Source of the DNA: Bifidobacterium pullorum DSM 20433
GTDB taxonomy: Bacteria > Actinomycetota > Actinomycetes > Actinomycetales > Bifidobacteriaceae
Direction of reading: 5' to 3'
DNA length: 64,000 bases
Assembly: GCF_000771405.1 (NCBI RefSeq)
Contig: NZ_JDUI01000008.1
Location: 62,001 to 126,000, forward strand
Under the pieces are notes generated by a model that worked only from the letters and a program-made list of their open reading frames with translations, had not been told where the DNA came from and did no database searches. Below are positions 7,000 to 15,948 of the stretch, one piece after another (the first letter of the stretch is position 1; each line of letters opens with the position of its first letter). Made by a program: the position numbers and the translations under genes.

Positions 7000-9078
7000 C
7001 TACTCGAGTTCGATGGCGCCGGTGTACAGCTGGTAGTACTCGCCCTTCTTCTCCAGCAGCTCCTCGTGCGTGCCGCGTTCGATGATGCGGCCATGGTCGA
7101 GGACCATGATCACGTCGGAGTTGCGGATGGTGGACAGGCGGTGGGCGATGACGAAGACCGTGCGGCCTTCCATCAGCGCGTCCATGCCGGCCTGCACGAC
7201 GGCCTCGGTGCGGGTGTCGATCGAGGAGGTCGCCTCGTCGAGGATCAGGCACGGCGGGTTCGCCACGGCGGCGCGGGCGATGGAGATGAGCTGGCGCTGG
7301 CCCTGCGACAGGCCGGAGCCGTCGCCCTTGAGCACCGTGTCATAGCCCTGCGGCAGCATGCGGATAAAGCTGTCGGCGTTCACCAGTTCGGCGGCCTTGA
7401 TGCACTCCTCGCACGTGGCGTCCGGGTTGCCGTAGCGGATGTTGTCCATCACGGTGCCGGTGAACAGGTTCACATCCTGCAGCACGATGCCGAGGGACCG
7501 GCGCAGATCCTGCTTGCGGATGCTCTTGACGTTGATGCCGTCATAGAGGATCTGGCCTTCCTGGATGTCATAGAAACGGTTGATCAGGTTGGTCACCGTG
7601 GTCTTGCCCGCGCCGGTGGCGCCGACGAGCGCGACCTTCTGGCCCGGCTCGGCGAACCAGGTGATGTCGTGCAGGACCGGCTTGTCCGGGTTGTAGCCGA
7701 AAGTCACGTTGGTGAAGCGCACGTCGCCGCGCAGCAGCGTGAGTCTGCCGTCGGGCGAGGTGATGGCGCTCTCGCGGGCGTCCATCGCAATCTCATACGC
7801 GCGGCCCTTCAGGGTCTTGGCGTAATTCAGCGAGCGGGTGCCGTCATCGCTGGCCTCGCGCTTCCAGGCCCAGTGATGGGTCGGACGCAGGGTCTCGGTC
7901 ATCGTACGGCCATCGGAGGCGAGCTCCACGTTGACCAGGCGCACGGTGCCCTGATCGGTCTCCGGCGGCTCGTCCATCAGCGCGAAGATGCGGGAGGCGC
8001 CGGCCAGGGCCATCATCACCATGTTGAACTGCTGGGAGACCTGGCCGATCGGGTTGGTGAACGACCGGGCGAGGGTCAGCAGCGAGATCAGCGCGCCGAC
8101 GGTCAGGTCGCCCGTGCCGGACAGGCCGAAGTTGCCCACGCCGGCCAGCGCCATCGCGCCGCCGACCACGGCCAGCAGGATGTACAGCAGATAGCCCATG
8201 TTGTTGACCACCGGCATCGTGATGTTGCCGTAGATGTTGGCCTGGGCGCTGGCATGGAACAGTTCCTCGTTCTTGGCGTCGAACGTGGCGGCGGTGGCCG
8301 GCTCGTGGTTGAAGACCTTGATGACCTTCTGTCCGTTGACCGACTCCTCCACGAAGGCGTTGACCTCGCCGAGGGACTGCTGCTGCTTGAGGAAGAAGCG
8401 GCCGGAACGCCCGACGATCACGCGCACGACGCCGAACAGCAGCACGGAGAACGCGAGCACGAACAGCGTGACCGGCACGGACAGCCACAGCATGGAGACC
8501 AGTGCGGCGAGTGCGGAGATCGAGGACTGGAACATCTGCGGGAACGACTGGCTGATCGCCTGGCGCAGCGTATCGGTGTCGTTGGTGTAGCGGCTCATGA
8601 TGTCGCCGTGCTCGTGCGTGTCGAAGTACTTGATCGGCAGCAGCTGCTGATGGGCGAACATCTCGTCGCGGATCTCCTTGAGCACGCCCTGCTCCACGTT
8701 GACCAGGAGCCATTGGGTGAGCCAGGCGCAGAAGGTGCCGACCGCATACAGGCAGGCCATGGTGGTCAGCACCTGGATCAGCGGGGCCCAGTCGGGGTTG
8801 TCGAGGCCGACGATCGGCAGGATGTAGTCGTCGATCAGCGACTGCAGGAACAGCGCGGATCCGGCCTGTGCGGCCGCCGACACCAGGATGCAGACCACCA
8901 CGATGGCGACCTGGATCTTGAATTTGAAGATGTAGCCGAACAGGCGCTTGATGGTGCCCGGCGCCGCCTTGGTGCGCTTGAGCAGCGGGCTACGATCGCT
9001 GAATTTCTCTTCAGCCATGCGTTGCACGTCCTTCTTGCTTGCGTTCTTTTCGGTTGCGGTGGAAGCGGTCTGGGTCAT
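7000..9078 (-). CDS. ABC exporter half-transporter (canonical ATP site)
   Basis: 692 residues with an N-terminal six-helix export domain (about residues 45-370) and a C-terminal ATPase. The Walker A is GATGAGKTT, the signature LSQGQRQ, and the Walker B LILDEATSS with the catalytic Glu. The start ATG at 9078 overlaps the TGA of the upstream ABC gene, and GGTGAGGAG just upstream is the ribosome site. Together with that gene it should form a heterodimeric exporter, with this subunit contributing the hydrolytic Walker B. Substrate unknown; a drug or toxic metabolite is suggested by the MarR regulator that heads the operon. A linker of about 60 residues between membrane and ATPase domains (around residues 390-440) is longer than usual. 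Confidence 0.9.
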   Translation of the reverse strand: MTQTASTATEKNASKKDVQRMAEEKFSDRSPLLKRTKAAPGTIKRLFGYIFKFKIQVAIVVVCILVSAAAQAGSALFLQSLIDDYILPIVGLDNPDWAPLIQVLTTMACLYAVGTFCAWLTQWLLVNVEQGVLKEIRDEMFAHQQLLPIKYFDTHEHGDIMSRYTNDTDTLRQAISQSFPQMFQSSISALAALVSMLWLSVPVTLFVLAFSVLLFGVVRVIVGRSGRFFLKQQQSLGEVNAFVEESVNGQKVIKVFNHEPATAATFDAKNEELFHASAQANIYGNITMPVVNNMGYLLYILLAVVGGAMALAGVGNFGLSGTGDLTVGALISLLTLARSFTNPIGQVSQQFNMVMMALAGASRIFALMDEPPETDQGTVRLVNVELASDGRTMTETLRPTHHWAWKREASDDGTRSLNYAKTLKGRAYEIAMDARESAITSPDGRLTLLRGDVRFTNVTFGYNPDKPVLHDITWFAEPGQKVALVGATGAGKTTVTNLINRFYDIQEGQILYDGINVKSIRKQDLRRSLGIVLQDVNLFTGTVMDNIRYGNPDATCEECIKAAELVNADSFIRMLPQGYDTVLKGDGSGLSQGQRQLISIARAAVANPPCLILDEATSSIDTRTEAVVQAGMDALMEGRTVFVIAHRLSTIRNSDVIMVLDHGRIIERGTHEELLEKKGEYYQLYTGAIELE

Positions 9079-10904
9079 CACTCCTCACCCGCCTTGTTCT
9101 GGGTCTGCGACTCGTAGATCTCACGGTATTCGTCGCAGGTCTGGAGCAGTTCCTCATGCGTGCCCCTGGCGATGATGCGGCCTGCGTTCATCACCAGGAT
9201 CAGGTCGGATTCCTCGACCGACGCCACGCGCTGGGCGATGATGATCTTGGTGGTGTCCGGGATCTCGTGGTGGAAGGCCTCGCGGATCAGCTTGTCGGTC
9301 TTGGTGTCGACGGCGCTGGTGGAGTCGTCCAGGATCAGGATCTTCGGCTTCTTCAGCAGGGCGCGGGCGATGCACAGACGCTGGCGCTGACCGCCGGAGA
9401 CGTTGGTGCCGCCCTGTTCGATGTACGTGTCGTACTTCTTCGGGAACTCCTGGATGAAGCCGTCGGCCTGCGCAAGCTGGCAGGCGTGGCGGATCTCCTC
9501 GTCGGTGGCGTCCGGGTTGCCCCAACGCAGGTTCTCGGCGATGGTGCCGGAGAACAGGACGTTCTTCTGCAGCACCATGGCCACCTGGTCGCGCAGGGTG
9601 ACCAGATCGTAGTCACGCACGTCGACGCCGCCGACCTTGAGCGACCCCTTGGAGACGTCGTACAGGCGCGGCACGAGCTGCACGAGGCTGGACTTGGCGG
9701 AACCGGTGCCGCCAACGATGCCGACGGTCATGCCGGATTCGATCTTCAGGTCGATGTCGTCGAGCACGGGCTTCTCGGAGCTGTCGGAGTAGCGGAAGGT
9801 CACGTGGTCGAATTCGATCGAGCCGTCCTTGACCTCCGTGACCGGGTTCTCATGGTCGCGCACGGTGCTGATCTCGTTGAGCACCTGGCAGATGCGTTCG
9901 GCCGAGGCGCGCGAGATGATGACCATGACGAAGATCATGGAGATCATCATCATGCTCATGAGGATCTGCAGCGCGTAGGTGACCAACGCGGTCATGTCGC
10001 CGGTGGTCAGACCGAGCGCCGGATCGTTGCCGGAGGCCACGATCTGCTGCGCGCCGACCCAGGAGATGACGATGAGGGCCGTGTAGACGCACAGGTTCAT
10101 GGCCGGGGCGTTGAAGCTCAGGATCTTCTCGGCACGGACGAAGTTGTTGTAGATCGTCTCGGAGATGTTGCCGAACTTGATGTCCTCATGCTCCTCGCGG
10201 TTGAAGGACTTGACCACGCGGATGCCCTGCAGGTTCTCATCCACGATGTTGTTCAGCTCGTCGTAGGTGTGGAACACGCGCTCGAAGATCGGGTGCACGT
10301 AGGCGGCCAGACCGATGAGCACCACGGCCAGGATCGGGATGATCACGAGGAACACCAGCGAGATCTCCTTGCTGATGCGGAACGCAAAGATCCAGGAGAC
10401 GATCATCATGACGGGGGCGCGCACGGCGGTGCGCACGATCATCATGTAGGCGTTCTGCAGGTTGGTCACGTCGGTGGTGAGCCTGGTGATGATCGAACCG
10501 GTGGAGAACCGGTCGATGTTCGTGAAGCTGAAGCCCTGCACCTGTTCGAACAGGTCGTGGCGCAGGTTCTTGGCGAAGCCGGCGGCGGCGATGGCCGCGT
10601 ACTTGCCGGCCAGGAACCCGCATGCCAGCGAGACGAGCGCGCACAACAGCAGGATCAGGCCGAATTTGAGGATGGCCGGCATGTTGCCGCCGGTGATGCC
10701 CTCGTCGATCAGCGTGGCCATGACGGTCGGGATGGCGATCTCGAGGATGCCTTCGACCAGCACGAACGCGGGGGCCAGCAGGCTGGATGTCTTGTATTCG
10801 CGCAGGCTTTTGCCCAGCGTCCGGAGGATATGCTTCGGACGTTCCTGCGACTGGTCCACGGCCGGCTGCGACGTCTCGTCGACGGCTGCGGTGGTGGCTG
10901 TCAT
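9078..10904 (-). CDS. ABC exporter half-transporter (degenerate ATP site)
   Basis: 608 residues with a six-helix export domain and a C-terminal ATPase. The Walker A is GGTGSAKSS, with Ala in place of the last Gly. The signature is VSGGQRQ. The Walker B ends LILDDSTSA, with Asp where the catalytic Glu should be. This is the pattern of the degenerate subunit in heterodimeric exporters such as BmrCD or TM287/288. The ATG at 10904 overlaps the MarR stop codon (ATGA), and AGGAAGG lies upstream. Translational coupling on both sides makes a three-gene operon. Confidence 0.9.
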   Translation of the reverse strand: MTATTAAVDETSQPAVDQSQERPKHILRTLGKSLREYKTSSLLAPAFVLVEGILEIAIPTVMATLIDEGITGGNMPAILKFGLILLLCALVSLACGFLAGKYAAIAAAGFAKNLRHDLFEQVQGFSFTNIDRFSTGSIITRLTTDVTNLQNAYMMIVRTAVRAPVMMIVSWIFAFRISKEISLVFLVIIPILAVVLIGLAAYVHPIFERVFHTYDELNNIVDENLQGIRVVKSFNREEHEDIKFGNISETIYNNFVRAEKILSFNAPAMNLCVYTALIVISWVGAQQIVASGNDPALGLTTGDMTALVTYALQILMSMMMISMIFVMVIISRASAERICQVLNEISTVRDHENPVTEVKDGSIEFDHVTFRYSDSSEKPVLDDIDLKIESGMTVGIVGGTGSAKSSLVQLVPRLYDVSKGSLKVGGVDVRDYDLVTLRDQVAMVLQKNVLFSGTIAENLRWGNPDATDEEIRHACQLAQADGFIQEFPKKYDTYIEQGGTNVSGGQRQRLCIARALLKKPKILILDDSTSAVDTKTDKLIREAFHHEIPDTTKIIIAQRVASVEESDLILVMNAGRIIARGTHEELLQTCDEYREIYESQTQNKAGEE

Positions 10905-11503
10905 ATCGTTTCCGTTCCTTCCTGGTGTGTCGTGGTTGTCGGTGCGGTGTGCGCGGTCTCGGCGCCGCCGGTGGACTGCGGATCCCCGGGCTCCCCGGGT
11001 CTGGCGCATTCCCATCCGACCTTGCCGGTGGCCGCAAGATTGCGTTTCATATGGTCGAGCAGTCCAAGCAGACGGACCACATCGTGGGTGTCCAAACCGT
11101 CCAGCAGGACCTGTTCCATGCGTGCGGCGTTGTCCCGCAGCGCCTCGGCGATCGCCCTGGCCTTGTCGGTCAGCACGATCTTGCGCAACCGGGCGTCGTA
11201 GGCGACCGATTGGCGTTCGATCAGCCCTTTCTTCTCCATGAGGCTCAGCACGCGAGAGGCCGTCGACCGGGTGATCGAGAACCGCTGCTCGATGTCGTAC
11301 TGGAAGATGTCCTGTCCGTCATGCCGGGCGAGGTACACGATGATGTGCGTGTTGCCGCCGGTGGCGATGCGCGCCTCCTGCGGCATCGTGACCGCAAGGT
11401 ACCGGTTGACCATGTTGTGCAACGAACGGATCTCGATGCTCGGCCGGGTGCGTTCCAGCACCGCGGCCAGTTCCGGATCGGCCCACTGCTTCAGGGATTC
11501 CAT
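10901..11503 (-). CDS. MarR-family transcriptional regulator
   Basis: 200 residues. The winged-helix segment YDIEQRFSITRSTASRVLSL followed by MEKKGLIERQSVAYDARLRK is the MarR DNA-binding core. The long Thr/Pro-rich tail after residue 165 is unusual and shows no motif. It heads the operon with two ABC exporter genes and overlaps the next start by four bases. It probably represses the operon; repeats upstream of the gene are candidate sites. Confidence 0.9.
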   Translation of the reverse strand: MESLKQWADPELAAVLERTRPSIEIRSLHNMVNRYLAVTMPQEARIATGGNTHIIVYLARHDGQDIFQYDIEQRFSITRSTASRVLSLMEKKGLIERQSVAYDARLRKIVLTDKARAIAEALRDNAARMEQVLLDGLDTHDVVRLLGLLDHMKRNLAATGKVGWECARPGEPGDPQSTGGAETAHTAPTTTTHQEGTETI

Positions 11504-11567
11504 CGTCTGAGCGGCACCCCCTTCCTTTCAGCACGTTTTCATAACCGAACGGTCAGCATAATACGTA

Positions 11568-11593
11568 GCATATACAACTGTTGCATATACAAC
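11568..11593 (-). promoter_or_regulatory. Candidate MarR operator
   Basis: GCATATACAAC occurs twice (11568-11578 and 11583-11593), spaced 15 bp, with the palindrome CAACTGTTG between the two copies. It lies 65-90 bp upstream of the MarR start in an AT-rich patch that should hold the promoter. Confidence 0.5.
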
Positions 11594-11675
11594 ATTCGGC
11601 GTGTCGTGCCATCCGACCCCGCCGGAGCACGCCCCGCCCCATCCCGATCCGCGAACACGAACCGCGCAAATACGC

Positions 11676-11717
11676 GGCATCCGCGGAACGACCATTGGAT
11701 GGCGTTCCGCGGATGCC
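11676..11717 (-). terminator. Terminator hairpin after the esterase gene
   Basis: Perfect 15-bp arms GGCATCCGCGGAACG and CGTTCCGCGGATGCC with a 12-base loop, 69 bp beyond the esterase stop codon. Confidence 0.6.
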
Positions 11718-11785
11718 GTGGTTACGTCAAATATCGGGGCGGTTCACCGTGCCGCGAAGGCAAAACCGCGAATCACCCCACCCGT

Positions 11786-12850
11786 TCAGCACCGCTCATA
11801 GCTGAAGCGCCGGATGTCGGCCAGCGTCCGTTGGCTTTCCTCGCGCCAGGTCATGCATACCGGGAACACATGCCCCAGGCTGTCATGATGCGCGGGCTTC
11901 CAGTCATGCAGTTCGAAGTCGGCGCCCTTGCGAGCCAGCGCCGTGGCGAGCGCCAGCGTATCGCCCTCGAGGAAATCGTCGGAACTGGTCAGCAGGAACA
12001 GCGGCGGCAGATCCACGTCCGCCACGATGTCCTCGGCGGTCAGGAAGTCCGGATCGGCGGCCTCCAGCCCGGCGAAGAAGCCCGCACCAAGCGTGGCTTG
12101 GAGGCTTTCGCGCTCCCGCGTTCCGCACCCGATGCCGCGGCCGGCCGTCTTGTCCGGCGAGGCCAGGCTGTATACACCGCACACCAGCGCACCGCCGCGA
12201 AGCCCGATGCCGGATGCCCGCTCGATGCCGAATGCCGCGGCGGCCCGCTCACTGTTCTCGATCGCCAACGTCAGCAAAGCCAGCGCACCGCCGGCCGAAT
12301 CGCCGGTGACGAACACCGCGTTCGGATCGACCGGATAATCATCCAGATGCGCCTTCAGCCAACACAGCGCCGCCTGGATGTCGGCCAGCTGCCCTTTCAG
12401 ATCGGTCTGCGGGGCCGGTCGGTAATTCAGCGACACCACGGCGAAGCCCTGCGCCGCCAGATGCGTGTTGAAGTTGCGGTTGAGCTCCTTGTATCCGTAG
12501 CAGAACCCGCCACCATGGATATCCACATACACCGGGGTGACTTTGCTCATGCGCACGGCCGCCTCATGCGGCAGGTAGATGTCCAGCAGATGCCCGCGCA
12601 CCTGCCCGGCAGCGGTGTCATACCCGCCGTCCGGCAGGTAGGGGATGTCCTCGATCGCATCGACGCCTTCGGGATCATGCCAGCGTTCGATGCGCGGATG
12701 GTCGTAGTACACGGTTTGGCAGCGCGAAGTCAGGATCGCGGCGGCCACGGACGGATCGACCCCGTCCAGATCGCCATCGATTTCGCTCCAGCGTTCGCCG
12801 TCCTTCAGCGATTGCTCGTCATACTTGGTCAGGTCTCGTCGTATCGCCAC
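11786..12850 (-). CDS. Alpha/beta-hydrolase esterase (HSL/GDXG type)
   Basis: 354-residue cytoplasmic carboxylesterase. The oxyanion-hole motif HGGGF is at about 112-116, the nucleophile Ser185 is in GDSAGG, an Asp lies in LTSSDDFLEGD, and the His lies in HHDSLGHVF. GTG at 12850 was chosen because AAAGGAG stands 5 bases before it; a GTG at 12865 would lie in front of that site. It starts 15 bp after the stop of a GH3 beta-glucosidase and is surely cotranscribed. It may remove acetyl or other acyl groups from the same glycosides; that role is inferred from context only. Confidence 0.88.
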   Translation of the reverse strand: MAIRRDLTKYDEQSLKDGERWSEIDGDLDGVDPSVAAAILTSRCQTVYYDHPRIERWHDPEGVDAIEDIPYLPDGGYDTAAGQVRGHLLDIYLPHEAAVRMSKVTPVYVDIHGGGFCYGYKELNRNFNTHLAAQGFAVVSLNYRPAPQTDLKGQLADIQAALCWLKAHLDDYPVDPNAVFVTGDSAGGALALLTLAIENSERAAAAFGIERASGIGLRGGALVCGVYSLASPDKTAGRGIGCGTRERESLQATLGAGFFAGLEAADPDFLTAEDIVADVDLPPLFLLTSSDDFLEGDTLALATALARKGADFELHDWKPAHHDSLGHVFPVCMTWREESQRTLADIRRFSYERC

Positions 12851-12865
12851 CGATACTCCTTTCAC

Positions 12866-15199
12866 TCAGGCCACGGTGAACGTGGCGCGCTTGAGGTCCT
12901 CGCGACGGCTGGAATGGCCGATCAGCAGCTCGAACTCGCCGGGTTCCACGATGCGCCGCGCCTGCGGGTCAACGATCGTGCAGTCGGCCACCGGGATGTC
13001 GAACTCGACGGTCACGCTCTCCCCCGGCTGCAGCTCGACGCGACGGAACGCCTTGAGCTCGCGGTCGGTCCAGCTGTAGGAGGTCACCAGATCGCCGATG
13101 TAGGCCTGCACGACCTCCGTGCCCGGCCGATCGCCGGTGTTGGTCAGCGTGACCGAGGCGTGCACGGTGTCGCCGACGGCGAACGGGGTGTCCGCGCCGT
13201 CGATGACGACATCACCGTATGCGAAGGTGGTGTAGGACAGGCCCTCGCCGAACGCGAACGCCGGATCCTGCGTGAGGTCGGCGTACCGGTTGCCGTGCTG
13301 GCCGCGGATCTGGTTGTAGTACACCGGAAGCTGCCCCGCGTGGCGCGGGAAGGTGATCGGCAGTCGGCCGCTCGGCTCGGTCTGCCCAAGGATGATCTCG
13401 GCGATGGCACGGCCGCCCTTCATGCCCGGGCTCGGCGCCCACAGCAACGCGGAGACGCCCTCGGCCGGGGTCATGTCCACGACCACGCCGTTGGTGCCGA
13501 CCACGGAAGCCGGCAACACCATCGGCTTGGAGCTCATCAGCACGACGACGAACGGCTTGCCGGTTTCCTTGGCGACGGCGGCGAGCGCGTCGATCAGCGC
13601 GTTCTGCCCGCCCAACAGCTCCAGCGTGGCGGTGGAACAGGTCTCGCCGATCATCTGGATGACGTCGCCGACCACGGCCACGATGAGGTCGGAACGCCGC
13701 GCGTTCTCGACCGCCTCGTCGAGCAGGGCCTGGTCAAGGGCGGCGGAGACGCCGACCTTCGGCCGGGGCTGGCCGTCGGGGAAGGTCTCGCCCTCCGGGT
13801 CGGGGATGAGATCGACGATGTTCGCGCCGCGGGAGTAGGAGACCTCCCAATCCTGCGGTACGAGCGCCTTGAAGCCGTCGAGCACGGTGTCGATCATCTC
13901 GCGCGGATGACCGTCGGGCATCCAGTTGACCTGGCCGGAGTTGCCGGCCCAGTCGCCCAGTTGCATCTGCGCGTCGTCGGCGAGCGGACCGACGACGGCG
14001 ATGCGCTTGGGGCTGTCGGTTTTGGCCGGCTCGAACGGCAGCGCGCCGTTGTTCTTCAGCAGCGCCACGGATTCGCGGGCGATTTCCAGGTTGAGCCGCT
14101 GGTGTTCCCCGGAACCGATGACGGCCTTGATGCGCTCCGCGTCGGGCAGGCGCGGATCCTCGAACAGGCCGAGGCGGAACTTGAGCGCCAGGATGCGGGA
14201 GACGGCCTCGTCGATCAGCGACTCGTCGAGCATGCCGGTGCGCACGGCCTCGATCGCGCCCTCGTAGAACTGCGGCGTGGTCATGACCAGGTCGTTGCCG
14301 GCCTTGACCGCGTCGGCGGCCGCGTGCGTATAGTCCGGCTTGACATGCTGCTCCCAGACGGAGCGGCCGACGTTGTCCCAGTCGGTGATCAGCGTGCCCT
14401 GGTAGTTCCACTCGCCGCGCAGCTTCTCGCTGAGCAGCCAGTGGTTGAACGTGACCGGCACGCCCTCGATGGACTCGTAGCCGAGCATGAATGTGCCGCA
14501 ACCTTCCTTGGCCACGCGTTCGAACGGCGGCAGGAACCAGGATTCGAGCTTGCGGTGCGAGAGGTCGGCCTCGGAGGCGTCGCGGCCGCCCTGCGTTTCG
14601 GAGTATCCGGCGAAATGCTTGGCGCAGGCCAGGATCGCGTCCTTGGGCAGCGGCTCCCCGGCCTTGGCGCCGCCCTGGTAGCCCTTGACGATGGCGGAGG
14701 CCATCTCGCCGATCAGCGTCGGGTCCTCGCCGAAGGTCTCGCCGACGCGGCCCCAGCGGGTGTCGCGGGCGATGCACAGCACCGGGGAGAACGTCCAGTG
14801 CACGCCGGTGGCGGCGACCTCCTCGGCGGTGGCGCGGCCGGCGGCCTGAACCTTCTCGGGATCCCAGCTGACCGCCATGCCGAGCTGTTCGGGGAAGATG
14901 GTGGCACCCGGCCAGAACGAGTAGCCGTGGATGCAGTCGTCGCCAATCAGCACGGGGATGTTCAGGCGGGTTTTGGTGTCCACGGCCTCCACCACACGGG
15001 GCAGGTCCTCGGGCCTGGTATGCAGGACCGACCCGACATGCCGGTTCACGATGAGCTCATCGAGATCGGCGCTGCGGGCGTCCAGCTGCATCATCTGGCC
15101 GACCTTCTCCTCCAGGGTCATGCGGCCGAGCAGGTCCGCGATGCGCTCCGCAACGGGCAGGTCGGGGTTCTTGTAGGGCATGGTGGCTTCATTGGCCAT
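12866..15199 (-). CDS. Glycoside hydrolase family 3 beta-glucosidase / exo-glucanase type
   Basis: 777 residues, a different GH3 subgroup from the gene at 1005. It contains the DTRWGRVGETFGEDP block (146-160), AKHFAGYS at 193-200 and the nucleophile Asp273 in LITDWDN. A C-terminal fnIII-like domain follows (HASVTLTNTGDRPGTEVVQA). No signal peptide is seen. AGAAAGGCG precedes the ATG. It is the first gene of an operon with an esterase and is divergent from a TetR gene, with a TACC/GGTA palindrome between them. It probably hydrolyses imported beta-glucosides; xylosidase activity cannot be excluded from sequence. Confidence 0.92.
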   Translation of the reverse strand: MANEATMPYKNPDLPVAERIADLLGRMTLEEKVGQMMQLDARSADLDELIVNRHVGSVLHTRPEDLPRVVEAVDTKTRLNIPVLIGDDCIHGYSFWPGATIFPEQLGMAVSWDPEKVQAAGRATAEEVAATGVHWTFSPVLCIARDTRWGRVGETFGEDPTLIGEMASAIVKGYQGGAKAGEPLPKDAILACAKHFAGYSETQGGRDASEADLSHRKLESWFLPPFERVAKEGCGTFMLGYESIEGVPVTFNHWLLSEKLRGEWNYQGTLITDWDNVGRSVWEQHVKPDYTHAAADAVKAGNDLVMTTPQFYEGAIEAVRTGMLDESLIDEAVSRILALKFRLGLFEDPRLPDAERIKAVIGSGEHQRLNLEIARESVALLKNNGALPFEPAKTDSPKRIAVVGPLADDAQMQLGDWAGNSGQVNWMPDGHPREMIDTVLDGFKALVPQDWEVSYSRGANIVDLIPDPEGETFPDGQPRPKVGVSAALDQALLDEAVENARRSDLIVAVVGDVIQMIGETCSTATLELLGGQNALIDALAAVAKETGKPFVVVLMSSKPMVLPASVVGTNGVVVDMTPAEGVSALLWAPSPGMKGGRAIAEIILGQTEPSGRLPITFPRHAGQLPVYYNQIRGQHGNRYADLTQDPAFAFGEGLSYTTFAYGDVVIDGADTPFAVGDTVHASVTLTNTGDRPGTEVVQAYIGDLVTSYSWTDRELKAFRRVELQPGESVTVEFDIPVADCTIVDPQARRIVEPGEFELLIGHSSRREDLKRATFTVA

Positions 15200-15230
15200 G
15201 GCTATCGCCTTTCTCCATCGAATACGCAGT

Positions 15231-15250
15231 TAGTTACCGTTTGGTAATTA
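15231..15250. promoter_or_regulatory. TetR operator between GH3 and TetR paralogue 2
   Basis: TAGTTACC-GTTT-GGTAATTA, an inverted repeat with one arm mismatch, is centred between the divergent genes. It shares the TACC...GGTA core with the palindromes at 3335 and 21163. Minus-strand TATAAT (15259-15264) lies beside it and could be the -10 of the GH3 operon. Confidence 0.65.
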
Positions 15251-15260
15251 GTGATGCCAT

Positions 15261-15266
15261 TATACT
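15261..15266 (+). promoter_or_regulatory. -10 box of leaderless TetR gene
   Basis: TATACT followed by 7 bases and ATG at 15274. No Shine-Dalgarno sequence lies between them, so the message probably starts at the ATG. Confidence 0.55.
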
Positions 15267-15273
15267 ACGGACT

Positions 15274-15948
15274 ATGACATCGACATCCCCGGAACAGGCA
15301 CCGCCCGCCGTCGGACAAACCGAGCCATCGCGCGCCAAACGACTACGGAAAACCCCCGAAGAACGTCGCGGCGAAATCATCGAGGCAGCCGTCCGACTCA
15401 TCGGAGAACGCGGATACAACGGCGTCTCCGTGCAGGACGTGGCCGACGCCGTCGGCATCTCCAAACAGGGCGTACTGCGCCACGTGGGCAGCAAGGATGG
15501 CATGATGTCGATGCTGTACCGCGAGGTCTACAATGCCTCAGCCACCCCCGACGACTTCCTGCGTTCCGGACTGCCCGGCTCCACTCCCGACGACCTGCGG
15601 TACCCCGCGTATCTGAGGTTTCTGGTCCGACACAATGCCACACGCCGCATGATGGTTCAGTTGTTCACCATGCTGGAGGCGGAATCCTTCAACCCCGGCC
15701 ACCCGCTCTACGACGAGTTCCGCAACCGACGGGACGGTATCTGGCTCACCCATTCGCAATACCCGTGGCGCATCCCGCCCCAGATCGGCGGATGGAAACA
15801 CATGCGCCCGACCGTACGCAAGGCGATGGAAGTGATGGACGGCATCCAGATTCGATGGCTGCGCGATCCGCCGATCGACCTGGTCGAGGAATGGGCGGAG
15901 TTCGAGCCACTGCTCTTCCCCTCCCCGATCTGGGATGACTACCGCTGA
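15274..15948 (+). CDS. TetR-family repressor, paralogue 2
   Basis: 224 residues. HTH at about 30-75 (GVSVQDVADAVGISKQGVLR). The C-terminal domain contains HNATRRMMVQLFTMLEAESF and ends FPSPIWDDYR, close to the protein encoded at 21424-22050. The ATG at 15274 lies 7 bases after a TATACT box, which points to a leaderless message; the frame is open further upstream but would cover the promoter. It is divergent from the GH3-esterase operon, its likely target. Its 3' end overlaps the end of the convergent GH5 gene by 10 bp. Confidence 0.88.
   Translation: MTSTSPEQAPPAVGQTEPSRAKRLRKTPEERRGEIIEAAVRLIGERGYNGVSVQDVADAVGISKQGVLRHVGSKDGMMSMLYREVYNASATPDDFLRSGLPGSTPDDLRYPAYLRFLVRHNATRRMMVQLFTMLEAESFNPGHPLYDEFRNRRDGIWLTHSQYPWRIPPQIGGWKHMRPTVRKAMEVMDGIQIRWLRDPPIDLVEEWAEFEPLLFPSPIWDDYR

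Noticed and set aside
6667..11201. Two long plus-strand frames (816 and 720 codons) over the ABC genes
   Set aside because: Both mirror the two ABC exporter genes and contain no motif or ribosome site.
10787..15247. 1486-codon open frame on the plus strand
   Set aside because: It is antisense to marR, the esterase and GH3 genes, whose proteins have clear family motifs. High-GC codon bias keeps the opposite frame open.
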